A DNA stretch of 33,716 nt from Verrucomicrobiota bacterium (GTDB lineage Bacteria > Verrucomicrobiota > Verrucomicrobiia > Limisphaerales > JAHDYP01), in assembly GCA_023383055.1 (NCBI GenBank), contig JAHDYP010000063.1:1-33716 (forward strand), given 5' to 3'. The position numbers were made by a program, and so were the translations under genes. Below are positions 16,634 through 24,390 of the stretch, piece after piece (positions within the stretch are counted from its first letter, which is position 1; each line of letters begins with the position of its first letter). The notes below the pieces were generated by a model. That model had not been told where the DNA came from, searched no databases, and was given only the letters and a program-made list of their open reading frames with translations.

Positions 16634-16646
16634 GTGGAATTTCCAC
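16634..16646. promoter_or_regulatory. Perfect palindrome between the PspA and SBP genes
   Basis: GTGGAA and TTCCAC flank a single central T. The 6+1+6 symmetry is too tight for a hairpin loop and looks more like a protein-binding site. It lies 22 bases upstream of the SBP start codon. This is one of the larger gaps in the cluster, so an internal promoter with an operator is possible. Confidence 0.25.
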
Positions 16647-16687
16647 GACGTTCCGGCGGCTTGCCGTTTTTCCGTATCTCTCAGTCT

Positions 16688-17509
16688 TTACTCCGGCAAC
16701 GCCGGCCCCTTTTCTTTCGCGGGTTTCGCGGCTCCGATCTTCCCGGCGCCCAAACCCACGAGACTGTCAAACTCCGAGTTGGACTGGCTGGTCCGGGCGT
16801 ATTCGAGGAACTCCGCCTCCTGCGCTTTGGTATCGGTGCCGGCCATCTCCTTCGAGATGCGGGCCTCGGCCCTGAGTTCCTGGCGCACTTTGCGGAGGTC
16901 CTGGAGTTCTTTGGCCGTTCCATCCTGGGCGATACCCGAGAGCATATCCGCGATGTCCTTTTCCTGCTTGGCGGTGATGACATCGGCCACGGTATCGGCG
17001 GATTCGGACCGGATCTTATCCACGTCGCGGAGGAGCTGCTGGAGCTGGACTTTGTGGTCGCCGATGTTCTTGCGGTAGGTTTCGATGTCGTTCTCGTTGT
17101 CGGTGATGTGCGCCTGCTTTTCGGCGAGGGTGGCGGAGAAATCGTTGTAGGCGGCGAGGCAGCGCTTGTAATCCTCGTTGGCCTTGACCTCCTCCTCGGA
17201 TTTGCCGGCGGCCTTGAGTTTCTCGACGGTCTGTTTCGCCTTGGCGAGCGCGCCGGCCTTGAGCCGTTCGAGATTGCCGACTTCCTCGGTCAAGTTCTTG
17301 ACCTTGGCTATTTTGTTTTCCTGCTGCGCGATGAGGCCGGCCACCGCCTGTTTGTAGATGTGGATGCGCGCGACTTTCTCGCGGATGATCGCGTCGTATT
17401 TCGCGCGGATGACGTGCGGGTTGGTGTCGAGCACGCGACGCGCGGAATCGATCTGGCCGGTCAAGAGATAGCCGACGGCTTTTATCCAACGTCCCAAGGC
17501 GCCAAACAT
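16688..17509 (-). CDS. pspA: PspA/IM30 family (ESCRT-III-like) membrane-associated protein
   Basis: PspA-family proteins polymerise on the inner face of the cytoplasmic membrane, stabilise it under stress and can remodel it. The 273-residue product starts with an amphipathic helix-like segment (MFGALGRWIKAVGYLLTGQI) where PspA has its membrane-binding helix. Almost continuous charged coiled coil follows, from about 25 to 235 (EEVGNLERLKAGALAKAKQT, then AYNDFSATLAEKQAHITDNE). The C-terminus is a low-complexity Ala/Lys/Pro tail. It is about 50 residues longer than E. coli PspA. The ATG lies 2 bases after the upstream stop, and its Shine-Dalgarno AAAGGA is inside the end of that gene, indicating coupling. 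Neighbouring coiled-coil membrane and AAA proteins are likely partners. No PspF or PspBC gene is nearby. Confidence 0.85.
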   Translation of the reverse strand: MFGALGRWIKAVGYLLTGQIDSARRVLDTNPHVIRAKYDAIIREKVARIHIYKQAVAGLIAQQENKIAKVKNLTEEVGNLERLKAGALAKAKQTVEKLKAAGKSEEEVKANEDYKRCLAAYNDFSATLAEKQAHITDNENDIETYRKNIGDHKVQLQQLLRDVDKIRSESADTVADVITAKQEKDIADMLSGIAQDGTAKELQDLRKVRQELRAEARISKEMAGTDTKAQEAEFLEYARTSQSNSEFDSLVGLGAGKIGAAKPAKEKGPALPE

Positions 17510-17511
17510 AG

Positions 17512-18297
17512 TCAGTGTCCTTTCTGGTTACTGGCCGCGCGGAGACGCGGCGGTATTGAACGAATGTCAGATTCCGGCCGATCGAGCAAGGAATTCAAGC
17601 GCTCCTCCACCCGGCCGGCGATCTCGAGGCTTTGGTCCAGTTCCTCGCGCAACCGCGCCAGCTCGCGACTGGACTGCGCGCCGCCGCCCAGCCGCTGCAG
17701 CGCCGCGAGCGTGTCGCCCAGTTGTCGGATCCCGGCCTGGATATCCGCGATGATGCTCTCGCGCTGGGCCAGCAGCGGTTGGCGCGCTTCGGGCAGTTGC
17801 AGGATCTTTGCGGTATCCCCGAGCTGCAGCGTTTGCTCCAGCGAGCGAACCGACGAGTCAAAGATCTGGCGGACGCGCGAACGCACGTCGAGCACGGCCG
17901 GTGTATGCAAAGAATCGGTCTTTTCCGCGAACTCGTCAAAGGCGAAGACGAGCGCGCGCAGGTCGCGCAGGGCCGCTTCCGGCCGGGGATCGTTATCCGA
18001 GGAAACCAGGCGGCGGTCGAGTTCATCCAGCGAGGCCTGGAGCGACCTCTGTTCGCGCTGCCGCAGGTCAGTGATGACGGCCAGCGCGGTTCTGCCGTGG
18101 TCGAAGATCAGGCGGGTGAGGTAGGCGCCGAAGGTGCCGGCCACGCCAGCACCCAGGGCGAACCAAGCCAGCGCGGAAGGCCAGTCCAGCGCCCAGGCGG
18201 CGGTGCAAGCCGTGACGCCCAGCAGGAACGGAGCGATCACCCCCGGATGCCCCAGCAGCCGGAGGAAAACTCGGCGCCTGATCTGGTCTTCGTTCAT
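17512..18297 (-). CDS. Two-TM coiled-coil membrane protein of the PspA cluster
   Basis: I do not recognise a named family. The 261-residue product has a short basic N-terminus (EDQIRRRVFLRLL) and two closely spaced membrane segments (about 18-37 and 39-61), which form a hairpin. A long cytoplasmic-type helical region follows from 70 to 245 (SLQASLDELDRRLVSSDN ... LARLREELDQSLEIAGRVEE), with heptad-like spacing. The layout suits a membrane anchor or receptor for the PspA polymer encoded immediately downstream (2-base gap, coupled). It starts 13 bases after the SBP-OmpA gene. A membrane-tether role, comparable in logic to PspB/PspC, is inference from topology and position; there is no sequence similarity claim. 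Confidence 0.8.
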   Translation of the reverse strand: MNEDQIRRRVFLRLLGHPGVIAPFLLGVTACTAAWALDWPSALAWFALGAGVAGTFGAYLTRLIFDHGRTALAVITDLRQREQRSLQASLDELDRRLVSSDNDPRPEAALRDLRALVFAFDEFAEKTDSLHTPAVLDVRSRVRQIFDSSVRSLEQTLQLGDTAKILQLPEARQPLLAQRESIIADIQAGIRQLGDTLAALQRLGGGAQSSRELARLREELDQSLEIAGRVEERLNSLLDRPESDIRSIPPRLRAASNQKGH

Positions 18298-18310
18298 GGC
18301 GAATAGCGGC

Positions 18311-19885
18311 TCAATAGGCCCGCTGGCCCACCGCGAACGACACCGCCTGGGCTTCCCCGCCCGCCATGGCGGACGGGCCGGTTTCCGTGCGGAGCCGCCG
18401 CGGCGAAACGCCCTGGCTGATCAGGTAATTCGCCGCGGCTTCCGCCCGGCTCTGTGCCAGCAGGCGGTTCGCCTCCGGGTCGCCTTCCGCGCGGGCGTGC
18501 CCGATCAGACGCAGGTAAAAACGCGGGAACGTGCCCAGCCGTCGCGCCAGGTCTTGCAGCTCGCGCTCGCTGTCGAGGCTCAAATTGGCCGATGCGCGTC
18601 CAAAAGAAATCGAGGCGACGCGCAGCTCGCCGACGGGTCGCAAGGAACGCCATTCGTCGGGCGTAAGCTCGGGCAACTCCAATTCCTGCCGCACGGTTTC
18701 CGGAACGGCGGACGCGGCGAGACCGGGCAGGCTGAGGCCCTGGCCGGGATGGAAGCGGGTGGCGCGCATCTCGGACAGGATTCGATCGTAAAAGAGCGTC
18801 GTGTGTCGGCCATCCAGCGGATCGCTCGGGATAGCCTTCGTTTTGAGCAGGACGTCCATGATGTTGCCGATCATGTCCTCAAGGGTGGGCAAGCCGCCCC
18901 GATCCGCGCCGCTGGCCAGGCCGAAGTGCGCGTAATTCTCGAGCGTGTTCTTCCATTGGATACCCTCGACAATGCGCCGGGCTTGCGTGGCATCGAGCGA
19001 TTCCGCGCCCACTTGGCGCGCATCCTCCAGAACCAGGTTGATCATGCCGTCGGTTTCCGTGGCATACCGAAAGGCGGCGCGAGTATAAGCCTCGACGACC
19101 GATCGGACCAACTCCGGTTTGTCGCGCAGGAACTCGCGTTGCGCGACGAGGACATCCACGACATAACCCTTGACTTGGGCGCTGTCCAACAAGACGTGGG
19201 CGCCCGGCCGCTCGAGCGCGCGCGAGACGTAGGGTTCCCAAAGCACGAACGCCCGCTTCTCGGTCGGCTTGGCGCTCCGAAACTGACGATAGACATCCCC
19301 CGCGCCCTCGGCCGAAGTGAACCAATTCGCCCGCAGGCGCGGCAGGTTGAAATGGGCGAGCACGATGCGGGCGAGGAATTCGCTGGGCGAGTTGGGTGTC
19401 AGCACGATGCTGGCCTCGGGATCGTTCAAGTCCTGAATGCTGCCGACCGCTTGCTGGTAGGCCACCAGCGCGTCCGCCCCCTGGGTCTCGTCGATCACCA
19501 GCACGATCGTGGCCGGAAAATCTCCCGCCCGCGCGCCCGCGGTGATGAGCGAGTCGATCGTGAACGCCGCCAGTTGCACTCGGCCGGTGCGCAACGCCTC
19601 CAGTCGCGCGGCGTAATCGGCCTGGTCATCTTCCACGTTGAGCCTGATGCCGCGGTCCCGAAGTTCCTGCTTGAACGTCTCCGAGCGCAGGATGCAGTAG
19701 CCCGAGAATGAATCGGCCGCGAGCACGAGCTCATCCTGGTAACCGCTGGCTGAACTGGTGGCCTCCTTGAGCCGCTGCGAGAGCTGGGGATGCACCCAGA
19801 ACTTGTAGGCCACCCCCAGCGACGCCAGGATCACACACCACACCACTGCCGCGATCAGACAACCTTTGGCTCGGCGTTCACTCAT
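18311..19885 (-). CDS. Membrane-anchored SBP-OmpA fusion protein
   Basis: A 524-residue fusion. One N-terminal membrane segment (about 9-31, CLIAAVVWCVILASLGVAYK) has no cleavage site, so it probably anchors the protein in the inner membrane with the rest periplasmic. Residues 45-330 form a NMT1/NrtA-type binding domain (ELVLAADSFSGYCILRSE, VQLAAFTIDSLITAG, AFVLWEPYVSRALE). Residues 425-524 form an OmpA_C-like domain (IGHARAEGDPEANRLLAQSR). The usual peptidoglycan-binding Asp of the GHTD motif is replaced (GHAR, 462-465), while the later Arg (R480) is kept. The open frame extends to 19981, but the ATG at 19885 overlaps the vWA stop as ATGA and begins the anchor, so it is preferred. It likely links cell wall, ligand sensing and inner membrane; this is inference. 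Confidence 0.85.
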   Translation of the reverse strand: MSERRAKGCLIAAVVWCVILASLGVAYKFWVHPQLSQRLKEATSSASGYQDELVLAADSFSGYCILRSETFKQELRDRGIRLNVEDDQADYAARLEALRTGRVQLAAFTIDSLITAGARAGDFPATIVLVIDETQGADALVAYQQAVGSIQDLNDPEASIVLTPNSPSEFLARIVLAHFNLPRLRANWFTSAEGAGDVYRQFRSAKPTEKRAFVLWEPYVSRALERPGAHVLLDSAQVKGYVVDVLVAQREFLRDKPELVRSVVEAYTRAAFRYATETDGMINLVLEDARQVGAESLDATQARRIVEGIQWKNTLENYAHFGLASGADRGGLPTLEDMIGNIMDVLLKTKAIPSDPLDGRHTTLFYDRILSEMRATRFHPGQGLSLPGLAASAVPETVRQELELPELTPDEWRSLRPVGELRVASISFGRASANLSLDSERELQDLARRLGTFPRFYLRLIGHARAEGDPEANRLLAQSRAEAAANYLISQGVSPRRLRTETGPSAMAGGEAQAVSFAVGQRAY

Positions 19886-20847
19886 CGGCGGGACTTGTTC
19901 ACGGCACGCACGATCAACCAGACCACGACGAGCGCCGGAAACCCAAGACAAGCCATCCCCCCGGCGATGAACAGAAACCAACTGCCGCGCACTCCAACCG
20001 GACGGTGCGCGTCCGGAGGCGATGCCGTCTGGGCGGACGCCCCAGCCTGTTGGTCGAAGGCGTGCCCCGGCGAGTCTGCGCTCGTCCGGCTTGCAGGCGG
20101 CGGTTCGCCAATCGGTTGGTTGCCCGAACCGGAGAGCGCCTGGATCATCGCCTGGGCGACTTCGCCCGGAATCGAGTTTAATTCGGCGAACGCCTCGGCG
20201 CCGGCCACGTCCTGGCCGCGACCGCCGATTTCGCCGAAGACCTCGGAAATGGCGCGCGTGAGCGAGGCGGGGTCGTTGGCGGAACGATAAGAGTGGACGC
20301 GTGTGGCCAGGGTGTGACGCTGGTCCATGGCGACACCGATGACGTCCACCGTGATGCCGCGCGCGATGACCTCCGGGGTGAAGCGCTCAACCAAATGCTG
20401 GTCCCCGGCCTCGCCATCCGTGACCACCAACAACCGAAACGTGCCGTAACCGAATTGCCGGGCGCGCTCCTCCAGGAGACGATCCGCGCCTTTCTTGAGA
20501 TAGGCGCCCAACGGCGTGCCACCGCCGGGTATGGGCCGGTCGATGGCCTGCATCAATTTCGTGTCGTCGCGCGGGCCGAGTGGATAAACCCAATCGTCCT
20601 CCACGCCCTTGGCGCTGAAGACCAGCAACCCGATTCGAGTTTCCCGCGGCACGGTCCGAAGCACCTGTTTCAAGGCGGCTTGGGCGGCCGTCATTCGGTC
20701 CGTGGTCGCCCCGGCCAGCGGGCGGCCCATCGAACCGGACCCATCGAGCACAATGATGATGTTGTCGGCGGCGTCCTGGGCGAACGCGGAAGCGAATCCT
20801 GCCAGACCCAGGAGCAGACCGGCCATTCGTGGGCTCAAGGCATTCAT
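19882..20847 (-). CDS. Secreted, membrane-anchored vWA domain protein with intact MIDAS
   Basis: A 321-residue protein. The signal peptide is about 1-23 (cleavage after AFA). The von Willebrand A domain occupies about 27-205. Its metal site is complete: DGSGSM (D35, S37, S39), T111 in GGGTP, and D144 in VVTDGE. This usually means Mg-dependent protein-ligand binding. A Pro/Ala/Ser-rich linker follows (about 230-285), then a C-terminal membrane segment (about 287-313) and a short basic tail, so the vWA domain faces the periplasm. I chose the ATG at 20847 because GAGGG lies 8 bases upstream and it starts the signal peptide; a GTG at 20865 is in frame. It sits between the two SBP-OmpA genes, overlapping the downstream one by 4 bases. 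Confidence 0.88.
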   Translation of the reverse strand: MNALSPRMAGLLLGLAGFASAFAQDAADNIIIVLDGSGSMGRPLAGATTDRMTAAQAALKQVLRTVPRETRIGLLVFSAKGVEDDWVYPLGPRDDTKLMQAIDRPIPGGGTPLGAYLKKGADRLLEERARQFGYGTFRLLVVTDGEAGDQHLVERFTPEVIARGITVDVIGVAMDQRHTLATRVHSYRSANDPASLTRAISEVFGEIGGRGQDVAGAEAFAELNSIPGEVAQAMIQALSGSGNQPIGEPPPASRTSADSPGHAFDQQAGASAQTASPPDAHRPVGVRGSWFLFIAGGMACLGFPALVVVWLIVRAVNKSRR

Positions 20848-20871
20848 GATCTTTTCCCTCGACACGGCCGG

Positions 20872-22719
20872 TTAGAAATCGAAGTCCGCGGGTTTGGCCG
20901 CTTCGGCCTGGACCCGCAGGATGCGGAACTCGACCCGCATGTTCTGTTTGGCTTCGTCCATGTTCGCGGGCTTGGCGATGAAGGGTTCGCGCACCCCAAC
21001 TCCCAGGGGCTGAATCTGCGTCTTGTCGAGGCTCAAACCCTGCGCCTTGGCGTAGTCCACGACGGCATCGCGGACCTGGTCGGCTCGACTCCGCGACAGG
21101 TTCAACGCGGACTGCATGGTTTCGCGCGGGTTGATGTCCGGCACGCCGTCGAACGCGCCCGTTTCAATGAGATTGATGAGCGTCCCGGTCGAGGAAAGGT
21201 CGAGCGGTCGGCCATTGAGCGAGTAGGCATAGTGGCCGCTCGTGCCGCTGCGCTTGAGGACCCCCTTGGCCATGCCTGCTTTGACCAGATCCAACAACGT
21301 CTTGGTCGGGTCGGAATGCCCGCGGATGGCGATGACGGCATTGCCAAACTTGTCGGCGGTCTCGACCACGCGTTTGAATTCCGCGCCGTATTGCTCGGCG
21401 CTGAACGCGGTCTGGTTCGGCTCGAAGTTGATGGTGAACGAAAGGATCGTGCGCTCATCCAATCCGCCGCCGGCGCTCAACGCTTCGATCTCCTCGCGGA
21501 CGGCCTCGGCGCGGAAGCGGTCCTGGCGCTCGACGGAAGTGCGCGTGAGGTAGTTCAAAAACAGCGGCGATCGATAGTCCAGGCCGGAGGGAAACAGGCC
21601 GAAGCGGTCCTGGGCGTATCCCCGCCCCACGGCAAGATCCAGCGCCGCTTTCTGAAACGCTTCGAAGCCATGCAGGCTCCCCTGTTCGGTGAAGAACGCC
21701 ACATTGCCCGGGTAACCGACAAACGTGCAGTCGGCGAGCAACCCGTCCGCGTCCTCAAGCACCGGGATCGTGGTTTTCCCGTAGATATCCTGCGTCATTT
21801 GCAGCAGATTCCGATACGCCTGGGACGGGCTGGACTCGTGCGCTTTTCTGAGGTCGATGATCTCCTCGCACGCTTTCAGGTAGGCGGCGACGAATTTCGT
21901 CACCAGCTCCTTGTTCGCGTCATAGAAATCCTTCCGGCACACATACACGTCGGCGATGGAACGTGAGAGCTCGGCGGTCGAGACCAGCACCCGCGCGCCC
22001 TTGACCGTGCCCTCCGCGCCGCTGCCGGTGTCGTGAAGCCCACCACACAAGCCGACCATGTCGGGGGTGATGGCAAAGCAGGCGTCGATGTCGTTGCGCT
22101 TGCGGAACAATTCCGCGGGCGAGTCCGGGCTGGCGGTGAGGTCCTTGGTCCAGACGACCTGGATGTCGTTCCAGGTGAGCCGCGCGCTCTTAAGCACGTC
22201 ATCCAACATGCCGACGTGCGGGCCGCCTTGCTGCAGCGCGATCGTCTTGCCTTTGAGATCCGTGACCGTCTTGAGGTTGGCGCGGGCGATCAGGTGATCG
22301 CCGGCGGACCAGGTCAGCTGCAGAATCACCACGCCCTTCGTGCGCGGGTCCGCGCCGATGACCTCCGAGGCGAGGCCGATCATGTGGAACGTGCCGCGCA
22401 GGAAGGGGCTCTTGCCCGCGCGGTAGTCGCGCACCTGCTGAACGAAATCGTCGCCCGGCACCAGCCGCAGATTGAGTCCCTGCTTTTGGAAGAGCGAACC
22501 CGCCTTGGTCGTCAGACCCCCGTTGGCGTTGAACGTGGCCATGTCGCCGCCCCAGGTGATGTAGGGCACCTGGAGGTTGGCTGCGGACGGCATGGGCCCG
22601 ACGGACCCCGCTCCGACCAGATCGAGGAAGCGTCGCTCCTGGGCGTGTGAATCCCACGAGGATACCCAAACCACCCCGCAGGCCAATGCCAACGTCCACC
22701 AATTCCTCAGCGTTTTCAT
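20872..22719 (-). CDS. Periplasmic SBP-OmpA fusion protein (first gene of the PspA cluster)
   Basis: A 615-residue exported protein. The signal peptide is about 1-27 (cleavage after SHA). A NMT1/NrtA/phosphate-binding-type domain spans about 45-385 (VPYITWGGDM, DLKGKTIALQQGGPHVGMLD, CFAITPDMVGL). The OmpA-like domain spans about 425-605. GHSD (467-470) and the NLSRSRAD segment (R545) keep the Asp and Arg that bind peptidoglycan in OmpA, and NMRVEF near 593 fits the closing strand. However, about 75 residues separate GHSD and R545, far more than in ordinary OmpA_C domains. The ATG at 22719 is preceded by GGAGGA with 6-base spacing, which settles the start over the upstream in-frame ATG at 22755. 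It opens the nine-gene transcript. Confidence 0.87.
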   Translation of the reverse strand: MKTLRNWWTLALACGVVWVSSWDSHAQERRFLDLVGAGSVGPMPSAANLQVPYITWGGDMATFNANGGLTTKAGSLFQKQGLNLRLVPGDDFVQQVRDYRAGKSPFLRGTFHMIGLASEVIGADPRTKGVVILQLTWSAGDHLIARANLKTVTDLKGKTIALQQGGPHVGMLDDVLKSARLTWNDIQVVWTKDLTASPDSPAELFRKRNDIDACFAITPDMVGLCGGLHDTGSGAEGTVKGARVLVSTAELSRSIADVYVCRKDFYDANKELVTKFVAAYLKACEEIIDLRKAHESSPSQAYRNLLQMTQDIYGKTTIPVLEDADGLLADCTFVGYPGNVAFFTEQGSLHGFEAFQKAALDLAVGRGYAQDRFGLFPSGLDYRSPLFLNYLTRTSVERQDRFRAEAVREEIEALSAGGGLDERTILSFTINFEPNQTAFSAEQYGAEFKRVVETADKFGNAVIAIRGHSDPTKTLLDLVKAGMAKGVLKRSGTSGHYAYSLNGRPLDLSSTGTLINLIETGAFDGVPDINPRETMQSALNLSRSRADQVRDAVVDYAKAQGLSLDKTQIQPLGVGVREPFIAKPANMDEAKQNMRVEFRILRVQAEAAKPADFDF

Positions 22720-22904
22720 CGTTGTTCCTCCGCCAGGCTCGAGGCCCATGTTCATTCGTGGCTGCGCGTGCTGGGCGACCAGAACTCAGTCCAGACACGC
22801 ACATGATTGTCCAAGCCGCGCGGCGGGTCGATTACAATTTCCACCCGGCGCTGTAGATTGCCGCGGATGGGGAGCCATTGGGGTCAGCCCGGGCAACCGC
22901 CGGC

Positions 22905-24380
22905 TCAATACCGTCGCCACAACGCTGGCACCACCAGCACCAACACCGCGAAGAACTCGAGGCGCCCCAGCAGCATCAGCAGGCTCAGCACCCCCAGGGT
23001 GCCGCTCCCAAGCTGCGCGAAGTTCTGAGTCGGTCCCACCGCTCCCAGGCCCGGCCCGATATTGAAAACCGAAGCGATCGTCGCCGATAAGCAGCTTTCC
23101 ATGTTCAACCCCGGTTCCAACAGCGCCACGCACAAAGTCCCCAACGCCACCGTTACCCCCGCCAGCGCCACCAGGAAAATTGTCTGCAGTTTCACCGACT
23201 CGTCCACGACCTGGCCATTGAGCCGCAACGCGAACACTTGATTCGGTCTGAAAGCGCGCACGATCTCCTGTCCAATCGTTCGGGCGAAGAGGACCGCCCG
23301 GCCCACTTTGATCCCCCCGGCGGTCGATCCGGCGCAACCGCCCACCGCCATCACCGACAACAGCAGCAGCCGCGAAAGCGTCGGCCACTGATCGAAGTCG
23401 GCCGTGGCAAACCCGGTGGTGGTCAGGATGCTCACCACCTGGAAGAGGGCTTCTCGCAAGGCTGAGCCCCAGGAATGACGGCCCTCAACCAGCATCAGGT
23501 CCACCGCGATCACCGCCACCACCACCCACACGATTCCCAGGTAAACCTTCGCTTCCTCTTCCACCTTCCAGCGTTCCCATCGGCCCTGCAAAAGCCAGGC
23601 GTAAAGCAGGAAACTGATCCCTCCAAGCAACATGAACAGCGTGATCCACAGCTCGATCGACGGACTGTCGTAGGCCGCAATGCTCCGATTGCGCGGACTG
23701 AATCCGCCCGTTGAGATGGCCGACATCGTATGACAGATCGATTCGAACGGGCTCATCCCCAGCCCGATCAATCCCAAACCACAAATCACCGACAGTCCCA
23801 CGTAAATCTGCCAGAGCCGGGCCGCCAGATCCTGGATCCGCTCCTGCACACCGCCCGCACCCGTCCGGGCGGTCGATTCGTGGTGAAACAGAGCCTTGCT
23901 ACCCACCCCCAGCGAAGTCAGCAACGCCACGAACAACACCAGAATCCCCAGCCCTCCCAGCCATTGCGTCAACGCCCGCCACAACAGTATCGCCCGGGGA
24001 TACGCCCTCAGATCCACAATCACCGTCGCCCCGGTCGTCGTGAAGCCCGACATCGACTCGAACCACGCCTCCACCGGACCAAGCCGCGGTTCGCAGAGCA
24101 TATAGGGCAACGCCCCAAACCCCGCGCAAACCAGCCAGCTCAATCCCACCATCGCAATCGCTTCCTTGCGCAGGATCTCCTTGCCGGAGCCACGACCCAG
24201 CACCAACAGCACCGTCCCCATCCCTGCCGCCACACCCACCGATATGGCCAGCGCTTCGACCGCCCCATGGGCCGGATGGGGCTCCGAGTCCCACCACGCA
24301 AACGCCAGGCAAACCAGTTGCGCCAGACCCAGCAACCACAACAGCAACCCCATCAACTTGCTCAACAACCGGTAATTCAT
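22905..24380 (-). CDS. trkH: Trk-type potassium uptake channel TrkH
   Basis: Inner-membrane potassium channel/transporter, 491 residues. The four pore loops are visible: SGFTTTGAT (112-119), AISTGGF (221-227), LTTTGFATAD (319-328) and FNIGPG (439-444). Each places the selectivity-filter Gly in the expected context, so the pore looks functional. About ten further membrane segments surround them. The frame is open upstream to 24527, but that part overlaps trkA. The ATG at 24380 starts the first membrane helix and is preceded by GAGGGAT. It follows trkA by 10 bases, so the channel and its gating ring are co-expressed. The gene ends 185 bp before the PspA cluster on the same strand, and no clear terminator is seen between them. 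Confidence 0.93.
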   Translation of the reverse strand: MNYRLLSKLMGLLLWLLGLAQLVCLAFAWWDSEPHPAHGAVEALAISVGVAAGMGTVLLVLGRGSGKEILRKEAIAMVGLSWLVCAGFGALPYMLCEPRLGPVEAWFESMSGFTTTGATVIVDLRAYPRAILLWRALTQWLGGLGILVLFVALLTSLGVGSKALFHHESTARTGAGGVQERIQDLAARLWQIYVGLSVICGLGLIGLGMSPFESICHTMSAISTGGFSPRNRSIAAYDSPSIELWITLFMLLGGISFLLYAWLLQGRWERWKVEEEAKVYLGIVWVVVAVIAVDLMLVEGRHSWGSALREALFQVVSILTTTGFATADFDQWPTLSRLLLLSVMAVGGCAGSTAGGIKVGRAVLFARTIGQEIVRAFRPNQVFALRLNGQVVDESVKLQTIFLVALAGVTVALGTLCVALLEPGLNMESCLSATIASVFNIGPGLGAVGPTQNFAQLGSGTLGVLSLLMLLGRLEFFAVLVLVVPALWRRY

Positions 24381-24390
24381 GATCCCTCGT

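Noticed and set aside
15752..18124. 790-codon plus-strand open frame opposite the SBP, PspA and two-TM genes
   Set aside because: It runs across three real minus-strand genes and their boundaries; its composition reflects the antisense of coiled coils.
22720..22904. Possible sigma-54 promoter ahead of the PspA cluster (GG-N10-GC spacings on the minus strand)
   Set aside because: Two sites have the spacing but fail most other consensus positions, and the spacing is common by chance in GC-rich DNA. No PspF-type activator gene is present. No convincing sigma-70 promoter was found there either.
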